DNA from: Pogonophryne albipinna
Lineage: Eukaryota > Chordata > Actinopteri > Perciformes > Artedidraconidae
DNA: 64,000 nucleotides
Assembly: GCA_028583405.1 (NCBI GenBank)
Contig: CM053258.1
Coordinates: 4,309,738-4,373,737, forward strand
Reading direction: 5' to 3'
Part shown: positions 25,101 to 35,003 of the stretch, one piece after another
Position numbering within the stretch: position 1 is the stretch's first letter
Layout of the letters: each line of letters begins with the position of its first letter
Notes under the pieces: model-generated
What the model saw: the letters and a program-made list of their open reading frames with translations, nothing else
The model's database searches: none
What the model was told of the DNA's origin: nothing
Made by a program: the position numbers and the translations under genes

Positions 25101-26216
25101 ATGCAGTGAAGATCCACTGATCTTTTTGGCTAGTTAGATCCAGACTGCCTTCAGGTTCCTTATCACACTGATATACGAGTCACTGACCCTCCACTGCTCT
25201 CTTAAGACGCCGGCTACACGCTCCTCCTGCTGCCTTTTACCTCAAATGAACCCCTGATAAGACCTGAAAGGGAGTGTCAATACACCGCCTCTCTACCACC
25301 TGTCATTTTTCTGGAGAGTGCTTAAGAGATTTGCCCTCAGGTTTGTCCAACTGCACATGTTCAGTGTACTGTATATGAAGAATACTCACTTAACAGGCTG
25401 TTTGATGCTGAAGTACTGGCATGTTGGGTATTACTGCTATTAGTCTGCAGGGCAAGAAAAGATATCAAGTGGAATGTGGGTTTCACAATAATAGTGAATG
25501 GAGAAGAACACCACAGTATGCACTTCCTGTTGAGAAACACCAGCTTTTTCTTGCCAATGCTGTGCCTACAGTCTCTGTTTCTGCCCCAGATGCCAGTGAG
25601 TTGCCTTTGGGCTTAATCTTTATGACCTTGAGCTCTCTCACCTCTGAGGAGCAGCCGAGCATACAGAGTGAACAGGAAGGAGGGAAAACAGCTGAGCGGA
25701 GGGCCAGCTGACGGGATTACAGTCAATCATGTGCTGGAGAATCCCAGGATGAGAAGCTGTCAGCTGACTGGAGAGAGTTGACACTGAACAGAGAAGATCT
25801 CCCGTGCTGTGCAAGCATTACACATGTGTTTGGGTGAACTGCTTAGATGTTATGTTTGATATTTCAAACTAAAGCCACATTGTTATAGATATGTAAGAAC
25901 ATTTGCAGGACTCTATCAGGGAAGTAAAACATGCTTTTTCCCCCACCCTGAGATCTTCCCATTCACACACATTTGATTCAATAAAATCCAGCAAAAAACA
26001 CGATTTCAATTGAAACACTGTGATCTGTAGATGTGCTAAAGGGGGCAAAGTGAATACTTAAAATCAAGTTTAACTTTGGTAAACTTGACACACAAATTCC
26101 TGACAAAGGATCAATAACATGTGACCCTGACAGTGTGTCCTTTACAGGAAACAGAGCTGGGGTTTCAAAAATGGGGGAAGCTAATGTAGCTTATTTGTTG
26201 TGTTGGTCAATCTACA

Positions 26217-26425
26217 TTACATGTTACTTGTTAAATGCTTTTATCCAAAGCGACTTACATATTCAATACTGTGGACAATCAGCACAGGAGCAATTTGGGG
26301 TGAAGTGTCTTGCCCAGGGACACAACGACATGCTGACTGCAGTGGGGTTTGAACCTATGGTTTGAACCTGTGTTCCCCTGATCTGAACACCAACGCACTA
26401 GTCCACAGCGCCACACACCTCCCTG
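26217..26425 (-). mobile_element. tRNA-derived SINE with L2-type tail, copy 1
   Basis: The minus strand shows an A-box-like TGTGGACTAGTGCGTTGG, a B-box-like GGTTCAAACC, then 'gtccctgggcaagacacttc' and 'ccccaaattgctcctgtg', and an L2-like tail GTAAGTCGCTTTGGATAAAAGC. The layout is that of V-SINE-type fish SINEs (inferred). Confidence 0.7.
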
Positions 26426-26725
26426 TCTAATCTACTTAACACTCCACTAAGTACAAACTGTTCCTCAATACAAGGAATGGTTTACAGACAGTTGTGAGAA
26501 ATTAATCGTCAGTTAGCAAGATAGTGATCGTTGAAACCTTGTCCCCCTCATCAGTATCTTATCTAATGAAATTAACAAAATGCCATTTGGAGTAGTTAGT
26601 CCGCTCAAAATAGGCAGTGTTACTCTAAATGTGGATGCATTTTGCTTCAAACTGGTTGAATTCTGCCTCTATGATGATGAAAATGTAATATTTGAACAGT
26701 TGAGGGTCACTGCAGGCAATACTTA

Positions 26726-27348
26726 GGCTGGAGCCACACGAGGACGATAACGCAAACGGACCGAAATCGATATCAAAAAAGTCCTGTGACCTGTTGCTAC
26801 TGTCTGCAGTAGATGCAGTGTTGCTGGCGTTTAGTGATGGTTGCTTTAACCATTTTCATATAAATGATTATCCACAGATGTGTGTCACTGCTGTGGAAGC
26901 ACTTTGGAAATGATGCACGCGCAGCGGAGCAGGTCACGCACACCTGACACAATTTTGTTGTTTGTATTTTTCGCTCCGTTCTCTTTTTTGAATAGAGGGT
27001 GCGTAACATTCAACTGCCCCGAAGATCCCGACGCGAAGCCTGAAGGGTAAACACCAGGTTTACTAATCTACCCGCACAATTTGTCTCTGGTGTCGAAATG
27101 TCTCGCTATGTTAGTACATTCTTAAAAAACAAAACACCATTTAATTTCGGGTTGAAATGAAATATGTAACTGCGTTACTGAGCATTGTAACGGGTAATAT
27201 ATTACCCACATTTCATTAGTAATGCGTTACATTACTTCGTTACAGCAAAAAGTAATATATTACTGTAACTCTGTTACTTTTGTAACGCGTTACACCCAAC
27301 ACTGCCTGTAGCAGATACGACCGTTATCGTCCTCGTGTGGCCGCGGCC
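26726..27348. mobile_element. Harbinger-like MITE, copy 2
   Basis: The ends GGCTGGAGCCACACGAGG...ACGATAACG and CCGTTATCGTCCTCGTGTGG with CCGCGGCC match copy 1 (10103-10871). The flanking triplet is TTA on both sides. The interiors of the two copies differ, and this one has a nested element near its right end. Confidence 0.75.
27160..27305. mobile_element. Nested DNA-transposon end rich in GTAAC/GTTAC
   Basis: The reverse complement starts GTGTTGGGTGTAACGCGTTAC and continues with alternating TAATATATTAC and GTAACGC motifs, a well-known teleost inverted-repeat transposon terminus. It lies inside the Harbinger-like MITE. Confidence 0.5.
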
Positions 27349-28145
27349 TTAGATAACATACGAAAATGTGTTGACTTTGCATTTAGATGTTGTATGTAGA
27401 GGCTTTCATGCTTTAAACAAAATCGTTCTAGCTTGTGACCATGCTCAACAATGCACTTCCCTCAGCCTTCTCAATAATGCAACCAATTGAAAAAGTGGAC
27501 AGCCTGAAAACAATTTCTGAGTCGCTGGTGGAGTGGCGAGCGCAAAGACAAGAGATCAGAAAAACACTCAGACAGACGACGAGGAGGAGTTCCTTTCAAA
27601 GTTCTCAGGAATTGTTTCAAAAAGCCATTGTGCTCTGTGTGAATCCCACAGTACCGCAGTGTAATAATCAACTGGAGAGATAACGCTCTGCATACCACAG
27701 CTATGAGGAAACAGCAGCTCAATAACAGCAAGTCTTGATCCATTGATACACTAACTGCTGTATTGTTGATATTGCTCTGAAGGTATTATGGCACTGTAGA
27801 GACTGATATGTGTTTGTTTAAAAATCATTTGTGATATTCGGCATGTATCTCATTATGCATTTGACAAAGGAAGGATTGCTTTAGCTGGATGTGTTCAACC
27901 AGCATTAGGATGTCAACATGCTTTTATCATCAGAGTCATATATTATTTAAAACATATTGAGCAAGCCCACTTAACTGTTCACTACATCAATCAAATTGAA
28001 ATCTAATTTACTTGGTATCAATATGATCAAAGAGAGATCTACTATCAACTCTGAATCTTATTGATTTATTGTTTCGAGTAGAAGACCAATTCGTTTTAAG
28101 AGCAGAGGAAAACAATAACAGTAAAAATACTTCATTATTATTATA

Positions 28146-28484
28146 AGGATTAATTCACTCCAAAATAAAATAATAAATTCCCTTTTACTTAGAGTGCCAT
28201 TAATCAATTTAGATTGGCTTCTTTTTGAGTCGCCAAGTGTCTGCTTTTCCTCTAATTTTAATTAAACTAGACGTGCTCTAAGTGCAAAAATAAATAATAA
28301 AACTCAACAGAAATGTCTCTTTCCCAGAAAATCATGACCCAATTTCTCAAGATCATCCATAGGCTTTGTTGTGAGCAGTTTCATGCAGGAACTATTTTCT
28401 GTCTGCCATATCACATCTACTTAAACCATCTGGATTCATCAGTAGCACTATATGAGATGATTTTTAGGTGAACCGTCCCTTTAA
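28146..28484. mobile_element. Possible MITE with short inverted ends
   Basis: The left 'aaggattaattcactccaaa' pairs loosely with the complement of the right 'aggtgaaccgtccctttaag'. Ends like TTAAAGGGAYRGTTCACC are frequent in fish. The left end is degraded. Confidence 0.35.
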
Positions 28485-28794
28485 GTAAGTCACTTTCGCC
28501 TCATCTAACTACGATCATATCTACATTAGTGGCCCTTTTATGTTTGGATACATTCATTTGGATTCTGGGACTGGCGCCATTACATTACATCACCTCCATT
28601 ATTCCCACCTACAAAGGCTGAGGATGGGCTTGGCTGAGTTCCAAGCCAAACACACCTTTGAACTGCAATACAACATTTAGGAGGTGGATGATGATTCAGA
28701 CATCTGGAGTCCACAAAAATTACAGACTCCTTCTGCAGCTCACAATGACCAGATCCACAGGAGCAGTCTGATGCATTTATCATCTCGCTAAAGC

Positions 28795-28846
28795 ATTGAC
28801 CACACACATCCACTGAGCACTCGCTCAGTGGATGTGTGTGGTCAAT
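28795..28846. repeat. Perfect 24-bp inverted repeat with 4-nt loop
   Basis: Arms 28795-28818 (ATTGACCACACACATCCACT plus GAGC) and 28823-28846 are exact reverse complements separated by ACTC. The flanks do not extend the pairing, so it is a short isolated hairpin rather than a MITE. Confidence 0.95.
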
Positions 28847-29530
28847 ACTCAAAGGTTAGTTTAGGGCTCCTACATTATGGGTGTATTATTGATAATACAT
28901 TGTAATAATGAGTCAGGACAGATGGAGGAGTGAAGCAGCAGCTCTGACAGGTGCTGTGCAAGTGACTCAAATCAGCTGCTGCTTCCTATCCTTCGTATCC
29001 TTCAGACCACTGTGAGCAACAACTCCCTGCAGCATAAATGTTTTATCAGCACGTGGAAACGAGTGGTTCACAGATTATCAAGGTTAGACTGTTTCTGCAA
29101 CCGTATGCATTAAGTCCTAAGGTAGGTAGTGATAAGGGACCAGAAAAACCAAACCCAACATCGTTTACAGATGATAAAAACTGAAGAATCAGCCATGTTG
29201 CTAGGTAAAAATATGCAATTGAACTGCAATTTTTGGGCAGGTATGAACCGGAAAATGAGCATATAAGGGCCACTTTAAATGAATATATATTTTTGACTGT
29301 TGTTCAAAGAAAAAACAAGACATAAGAGTTAGGGATGTCCCGATCACATTTTTTTGCTCCCGATCCGATTCCGATCATTTGATTTTGACAATCGGCCGAT
29401 ACCGATTTTTCCCGATCCGATCTTTATGCAATGCATTAAGAGAAAAAAAAGGTAACGGCTGGTCATCCAACGCGATGAGTTCAGCTATCTTGGCTGTTAT
29501 TTGTTTGGTCTTTTCACTGTTCTGGGGCAG

Positions 29531-29929
29531 TGTGACGACCCCTCCCCCTTCTGCCTGGCTGTGCTCCCTGCCTTGCTGTCCTCTGGCAGGTACTGGGAGT
29601 GTCGTCCTGTTTGTGCCCGCCCATCTAGAGGCGGAGCCTCAAGAAGGTATAAAGGTTGCCCAGCTGCAAGGTTCACTCTCTGATTTCTGATCCTGGCATG
29701 CTGCAGCAACCTCAGCCTACAGCCTGTGTTAGGTTTGATGCACCCTCCAACATGCTACAACACCCTTCCACACCACACACCCACACACTGCTCACACTAC
29801 TGACACTCTGATTCTTACATACACTATTCATCAGAGGGGTTTTGTGTTAAACTAGTAAATAAACATATATTTGGCAATTAACTCTGTGTGGCCTCCCTAA
29901 TTGTTCCAGCCTTAAGGCAGGTTGTAACA
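29531..29929 (+). repeat. Complete 5' LTR, 399 bp
   Basis: It starts TGTGACGACC and ends GTTGTAACA (TG...CA). A TATAAA box lies at 29648-29653 and an AATAAA signal at 29858-29863, giving U3, R and U5 in the expected order. Confidence 0.85.
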
Positions 29930-29931
29930 AG

Positions 29932-29949
29932 TGGGGACTCGTCCGGGAT
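29932..29949 (+). other. Primer-binding site
   Basis: TGGGGACTCGTCCGGGAT begins 2 nt after the LTR. It differs by one base from the site used by tRNA-Pro-primed retroelements (TGGGGGCTCGTCCGGGAT). Confidence 0.75.
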
Positions 29950-30143
29950 ATTTTCCGGTGCTGGATAAAGGACATGGTGACCTATTTCAGTCAGGGAGTG
30001 TTCACACAGCTTGTTGGTTGACTCTGAGTTTTGTAGGGGAAAATAGGTCAGGTTGATCTTACTCTGTCTAAGTAACTGGTCTTACTCACAGTTGTGTTTC
30101 TGTCCAAGGCAAGCTATGTTTTCCGGTATTGCTGTTTTGAGTT

Positions 30144-30154
30144 AAGGGAGGGGG
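30144..30154 (+). other. Polypurine tract
   Basis: AAGGGAGGGGG directly precedes the second LTR start at 30155, as expected for plus-strand priming. Confidence 0.8.
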
Positions 30155-30542
30155 TGTGACGACCCCTCCCCCTTCTGCCTGGCTGTGCTCCCTGCCTTGC
30201 TGTCCTCTGGCAGGTACTGGGAGTGTCGTCCTGTTTGTGTCCGCCCATCTAGAGGCGGAGCCTCAAGAAGGTATAAAGGTTGCCCAGCTGCAAGGTTCAC
30301 TCTCTGATTTCTGATCCTGGCATGCTGCAGCAACCTCAACCTAACACAGGCTGTAGGCTGAGGTTGCTGCAGCATGCCAGGATCAGAAATCAGAGAGTGA
30401 ACCTTGCAGCTGGGCAACCTTTATACCTTCTTGAGGCTCCGCCTCTAGATGGGCGGGCACAAACAGGACGACACTCCCAGTACCTGCCAGAGGACAGCAA
30501 GGCAGGGAGCACAGCCAGGCAGAAGGGGGAGGGGTCGTCACA
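30155..30542. repeat. Head-to-head partial LTRs forming a ~185-bp inverted repeat
   Basis: 30155-30338 repeats the first ~184 bp of the LTR in the plus direction. 30339-30542 repeats its first ~204 bp in the minus direction. The junction CTCAACCTAACACAGG keeps about 20 bp of unpaired LTR sequence as the loop. Arms are nearly perfect, so the sequence would extrude as a long hairpin. Confidence 0.88.
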
Positions 30543-33029
30543 GGCAGTTTCTCTTTCCTTTTAAAAGTCTCTGAAAGTGTCGGTTGTTTCAGTGCCGTTA
30601 CCTGAGTGGCCGCTGTGTACTCGTCCTGTTGTTGTTGGTGTTTGTTTCTCAGGTGGTGTATTAGATTGGTCGTGTTGAACGTAGCTCTGTTCTTTCCACC
30701 ACGCGGAACCTCCGCCTTGCAAACATTGCATCTGGCTGTTACACTGCCTTCGCTTTCAATTTTATAATACTTCCAAACTCCTGACATTTTCTCTGTCCCG
30801 AGTCCCGAGTCACCAGCTGAACGTAGCCTCTCGTTAGCTTACTGCTAGACACTGCGCACCCACTCTGTTGCCAGCTTTGAGAGAAATAAGCAACCAGGTC
30901 TGAAAACAAGCCCAAAAGAAGCAACACATACATGATGTTGTGTCATTTCAAACCAAAACTAAGGCCTCAGGATGACTTTAAGACGTGAACATGGTCATTT
31001 TTGTTTTGTAACATTAAATGTAAAAAAAAAAAAAAGATTAAAAAAAAAAAAAAAAAAGATCCCAATCCCCGATTGTTTTTCTCCCGATCCCGATCTTTTG
31101 AAAATCACGTGATCGGCTCCGATCCCCGATCACGTGATAGGATCGGGACATCTCTAATAAGAGTACATCATGCAGGCACCTGGGGAATTGGGATGCAGAT
31201 TTGTTTCTTGTGCAATATTAAGACCAAGCAAAACAAATTCAATAAATAGCAGTTTCATCCTAAATGTAAGCTCTACTCTTCCAAATGTATACTTTTTTGC
31301 TGATATCTTCCTTTTTATGATTAACATGTCCGGTAATTTGTTATTTTTTTCCGTTTAACACAACATCACTGTTCAATAACATCATGTGATCACTGTGAGT
31401 GAGACAAGCAATACATTCCTGATCATCACATCTCATATAAAGGAATACAAATGAACCTGATATGGTTAGTCATTGTTGTTGTCTAGAGATTACATCTACA
31501 TTTCTCCCAAACACTTCCTGTGTATCGTTACTCAGAGGCTTAACAATCAGCTCGGTCCGTCTCTCAGACTGGAATCTGGACTAATCATCTTTCCAAATCA
31601 ACACGTGCTTTCAGTGTGTCTCTGAGCTCATTGTTTAAAGGTCTCTGCTGTCTGGCCTTCATCTCTGATGCACACTCGTGCAGGAAGAGGATGAAGCAAC
31701 ATGTGTGTGAGCAGATAGAGCTCAGGGTTTCTGGGAAAATGCCTCTGCCCTCCCATGTGAATTTATGGGAAAATTCCACAGTAGTTCAGAGGAAGAAAAA
31801 CAAATAAAAACACACAAATAAAAAAGAGAACATGGCGTGTTTGTACAGCTAATAACGTGATGTTATGACAAGCAACACGCCTGTCATGTGTTCAGCAGAA
31901 ATACAACCGTCTGGTTTTCCTAGTCATTATGAAGTGGGTAAAATCTAGTGTTGGTACATCAATTACATGACAAGAGTGTTACTGCACTAGTTTCCCATCA
32001 ATTGCACTATTTGAACGTTAATACAACTCAAAGTAGTCCGCTTAACATTTTTGCTTGATATTCACTTTATTTTCCACCAATCTCTTCAAATTAGTCATCA
32101 TTTATCGTCAATATACTTCTCATCAAAAATCACCAACAAATCCTGTCTAAAACAATCTTCTATTATATAAGTTGTAGATTAATCAGCCAATTATTCACAC
32201 GATTAATCAATTAATGTACCAATCTGTTAATTATATTTACTTACATTCATGAAGGCACATTTTATGTTTATTAGAAACCTCTTATTAATGACTTAACAAA
32301 TGATACAGAACGTTTCATCACGACCGCAAGTTATTCGTTATACTGTATGGCTTGTAACTGGTCCATTAGTGCAATTTACATTACACTTAAGAAATGAGCA
32401 ATTAATACATCTTATAAACCTTATGTAAAGAGTAATATTTCAAATGTAAAGCGGGTCTGAATTCTAGCCGCTATAATGCAGTTGAACAAAATCTCTACTA
32501 ATACCTTCAACTTTTTAATCAACATGAGCTAAACTGCAATGTTAAATCTATTCTGACCTCCACATACAACAGGCTCCATTGGAAATGCCAGTTTTCTTAG
32601 TGATTCTGCCACTATGTTCTTTAACTTGTACACTACACGCTGCACTTTCACAGCGTATTATTACTTATAGTTGTCCTTGTAGAAAACATGCTCCAATGCC
32701 TTTAGAAACGAGACCAAAATGACTTGTATTCATGGTTGTCCTTAGGATAAGGTCTTTTCAAGTAATCGTTTTAAATGCTATTACATTTTGAGTTGTAAGT
32801 AAAGTAGGCCCATCAAAGTATGATAAATCCTATTGTATCCTTAAAACGTATATATTATCATTACTATTATTATTATTATTATTATTATAAATACATAATA
32901 TCATTATTATTTATTACATTACAGATTTTATTTTTATACTCCTGGAAATAATCACTGCACTTTATTCCTTATTCCTAAGTATGTATGCTGCGTGTATTTT
33001 TGTTGTCTTATGTTGTGATGTTTTTGTTT

Positions 33030-33125
33030 TGTTTTGATGGCATCCTTGAAAGGGAGAAGCATTGATTATTATCTCATTGTACATGTATAATGACATTAAA
33101 CGATTATATTCTATTCTATATTCTG
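33030..33125 (+). repeat. LINE 3' tail ending in (ATTCT)n
   Basis: 'gagaagcattgattattatc', 'tcattgtacatgtataatga' and 'attctattctatattctg' match a common fish non-LTR terminus. An (ATT)n run lies just upstream at 32866-32888. Confidence 0.45.
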
Positions 33126-34047
33126 GTAGTTTGCTACTGTGTTCTCCTTTAAAAGGCTTTGTGGTTCTCAGTAACAGCTGCAGGAATCTGGGTTGTTGTC
33201 CTTTGATTTGTGCAATATCTGATGAACAGATCCTCCTCATCCCAAATATGGGAGTGAAATGCAAACATCGCTGCTGCTCCCAGCTCTTCAACACACCTTG
33301 GACATTACAGCTGCTTCTTATTTGACCACAACCTCTGACTTTGTGTACAACTGAACGTTTCCACTCGGATTATGAGCCAGCTACTGCACATACAGCATGG
33401 ATAAGAAGGGAAAGTGCTTTCAGGGTTCAGGTTTGCTTCTCCGCTCGTAGATTTCCAGTGGAAAGTCCAGCCTCATGGTTTCCCCCATGATGACAGTCTG
33501 GCACAATACTGGAGGCGCACAATGGAAGGGAGGGAAACTATGCATGGGGGGGGGGGGAAATATAACAATCAAGCCCTTATGGAGCAAATGAATCAAACCC
33601 CAATGATGCACTTCTGCTCAATGACTTCCAGCTTTGTTCAGTGGAGAAATAACTGAGCGTGCAGCCTCAAGCCCTGACATGCAGAGAGAGAAGTGTTGCG
33701 TTTAAGCAGCAAACAGCAACCTGTCCTGCAGGCAAACAGCTTCCAAGGGAGACGTGACCTTTGACCCCTGAGACTAGCATTCCTGGGACATGCCATCATG
33801 AAGTAGTGGCATTTCTCGGGTGACTGGGTATTGATCATTTAGTTTAATCATTACATTGGGGTGCAGAGATTACATTCCTGTGCATCAACAAGGCCACAGC
33901 CACTCCATAGACACTATGCATTACACTAATGCACACTATGCAAACAATAACTTCTTTTTATTTATTTCATTTAAGTATTGCCAGTTCTGCACAACCCTCT
34001 GAACATTTGCACATTTGTATACAAGCTGCTTTAACACTTTTCATAAC

Positions 34048-34245
34048 TTTTAATTGGGAGGCTGTGGCTCAGTGGATATGTGCGCTTAACTTCGAATCAG
34101 GGGGAAGCAAGTTCAAGTCCCACTGCAGTCAGCATGTCGTTGTGTCCCTGAGACACTTCACCCCAAATTGCTCCTGTGGGGATTGTCCACAGTATTGAGT
34201 GTGTAAGTCGCTTTGGATAAAAGCGTCTAACAAGTAACATCATTT
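34048..34245 (+). mobile_element. tRNA-derived SINE with L2-type tail, copy 2
   Basis: A-box-like GTGGCTCAGTGGATATG and B-box-like AGTTCAAGTCC precede 'gcatgtcgttgtgtccctga', 'cttcaccccaaattgctcct' and the tail GTAAGTCGCTTTGGATAAAAGCG. It is the same family as 26217-26425 and 53735-54475. Confidence 0.75.
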
Positions 34246-34439
34246 AGTACAGTTACAATATTTAATTGTATTATTCTGAGTATTTTTTCGTACTGAATGT
34301 CGTTTTTTTATGTATCCATATTTCATGTAAACAATTTTCTTATAAGGTTATTGTTATGATGTTTTTTTGTATAGTTTTTCATATTTATTTGTGGGTTGTT
34401 TTTCTTACAATTCATTTAATTTAACTGTGTTCATGTAAG

Positions 34440-34505
34440 CATCACATCCACCAAGGAACATTCCTGTTATGTGTAAACTTGGCAATAAACGTGTTTCTGA
34501 TCTGA
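34440..34505 (+). repeat. LINE 3' tail
   Basis: 'cttggcaataaacgtgtttc' followed by TGATCTGAATTGATTC resembles the tail of another teleost LINE family. It ends about 80 bp from the exon 1 donor. Confidence 0.4.
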
Positions 34506-34585
34506 ATTGATTCTATAAAAATCCCAACAGGCAGCGTTCAGGAGCAGTTTTCTAAAGTTTCGGGTTGGATGTTGCTCTGACTCAC

Positions 34586-35003
34586 CTGCATTGTAGAAGC
34601 TGTCCAGCACCATGGTCTCCCCAAAGTCCAGCTTCCCGAAGTTGACAGTCTCCAGCTTGCTGCCCGATGTCTCGCAGGCGTCCTTCAGGCACTGCAGCGC
34701 CATGCTCTCCGCGTTATTCTGCTGACTCGCCTCTCCGTTCACCACATAGGCCACCGTCACCGGCCTGCTTTTGCACGACTTCCCGGTGGACAGCAAGCCC
34801 CCTCCTTCCATCGGGTTGCTGCATGGAGTCGGGCTGAGACTCCCGCTGTTGACCACAGAGTCCTGCCAGAAGGTCCCAGCTGCGGGGATCCCACCACCAC
34901 CTCCTCCACCTCCACTGTTTTCCCCAACGAGGCTCTCTCTGCCGGGACGAACTCCGAAGCAAGGCACCGGTAAGGATATCCCGTCCTGGTTTATACTCAT
35001 CAT
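34586..35003 (-). CDS. map3k5: map3k5 coding exon 1 (residues 1-139 and first base of codon 140)
   Basis: The frame stays open upstream to 35153, but the only ATGs in it before the conserved part are the tandem pair at 35003-35001 and 35000-34998; the codon at 35153 is GTG. MSINQDGISLPVP from the second ATG lines up with the human ASK1 start (MSTEADEGITFSVP), so the start is 35003 or 35000. Both have A at -3. Residues 1-80 are low-complexity and poorly conserved, with eight glycines at 31-38. Residues 81-139 (VTVAYVVNGEASQ, then LETVNFGKLDFGET and LDSFYNA) begin the thioredoxin-binding region and contain Cys110. The exon ends TGCAG followed by GTGAG, a consensus donor, in phase 1. The 5' untranslated extent is not visible. 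Confidence 0.93.

Larger units (their letters stand above)
29531..30542 (+). mobile_element. Miniature LTR retroelement insert with an inverted LTR at its right end
   Basis: Order: complete LTR (29531-29929), primer-binding site, about 200 bp with no gag or pol, polypurine tract, partial LTR in the same direction (30155-30338), then a partial LTR in the opposite direction (30339-30542). The outermost bases are TGTGACGACCCC on the left and GGGGTCGTCACA on the right, both the U3 start of the LTR. GGCAG lies directly outside both ends (29526-29530, 30543-30547), a 5-bp target duplication. A normal copy would end with the U5 terminus GTAACA. The size and lack of genes fit a TRIM-like element; Ty3/gypsy versus ERV origin is undecided. 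Confidence 0.88.
29453..30787 (-). pseudogene. hAT transposase N-terminal remnant (BED finger), disrupted
   Basis: An ATG at 30787 opens MSGVWKYYKIESEG with Trp5, Cys20-x2-Cys23 and His45-x4-His50, a BED zinc finger, then LKQPTLSETFKRKEKLP. After CTGCC the LTR insert (29531-30542) breaks the frame. The same frame resumes at 29530 as QNSEKTKQITAKIAELIALD and DQPL, which is normal ZBED/hAT continuation, before an internal deletion into the left terminal region. The catalytic core and dimerisation domain are absent. Confidence 0.88.
29330..31156 (-). mobile_element. hAT transposon, internally deleted and interrupted by an LTR insert
   Basis: The ends TAGGGATGTCCCGATC and GATCGGGACATCTCTA are inverted, with perfect 8-bp target duplications ATAAGAGT (29322-29329, 31157-31164). 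Subterminal CCGATCC/GGATCGG motifs are repeated. A homopolymer A tract lies at 31021-31060. Without the 1012-bp insert plus its 5-bp duplication the element is about 810 bp, far short of an autonomous hAT. Confidence 0.92.
9431..34585 (-). other. map3k5: map3k5 intron 1 (25 kb)
   Basis: First introns of this size often carry enhancers, but none is identified here. Listed separately are the MITEs, LINE ends, SINEs, hAT elements and LTR insert. Smaller pieces also noted: a teleost interspersed repeat around 16820-16990 ('cactacagagccactagcatggctg'), a 19-bp repeated motif CATGTTAGCATTGTCATTG at 24522 and 24545, and the right end of a TTAA-type MITE at 29236-29278. The stretches 10913-12870, 13363-14490, 15036-16290, 17870-19450, 19590-20770, 22180-26215, 27350-28145 and 31165-33030 show no gene, RNA or clear repeat. 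Confidence 0.85.
2332..35003 (-). other. map3k5: map3k5 (ASK1) gene, 5' part: four coding exons, continues past the left edge
   Basis: ASK1 is a cytosolic stress-activated MAP3K that phosphorylates MKK4/7 and MKK3/6 to drive JNK and p38; reduced thioredoxin binds its N-terminal region and keeps it off. Seen here: four minus-strand exons with AG acceptors and GT donors whose phases match (1, 0, 0, 2), giving 258 residues plus two bases of the next codon. The order is N-terminal tail, VAYVVNGEASQ block, FGKLDFGETMVLDSFYNA, a 47-residue exon, EIICQKNT, then a 64-residue exon. Vertebrate ASK1 residues align without gaps through the thioredoxin-binding region. All seven cysteines known there in human (120, 185, 200, 206, 225, 226, 250) sit here at 110, 175, 190, 196, 215, 216 and 240, a constant offset of 10. 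The paralogues MAP3K15 and MAP3K6 diverge in the exon 3-4 stretch, so ASK1 is the best call. Introns are 25155, 2252 and 4489 bp. Kinase and coiled-coil exons are not in the window. Confidence 0.93.

Noticed and set aside
27435..27743. Overlapping frames of 82 and 90 codons on opposite strands
   Set aside because: No family match, no splice context and no codon bias; probably chance.
29497..30564. Several mirrored open frames (LQHARIRNQRVNLAAGQPLY and similar) on both strands
   Set aside because: They arise from the same LTR sequence read in direct and inverted copies. They overlap U3/R regions and contain no retroelement domain.
34048..34120. Possible tRNA gene
   Set aside because: A- and B-box-like motifs belong to the SINE head. 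The cloverleaf is not complete, and the sequence continues into SINE body and L2 tail.
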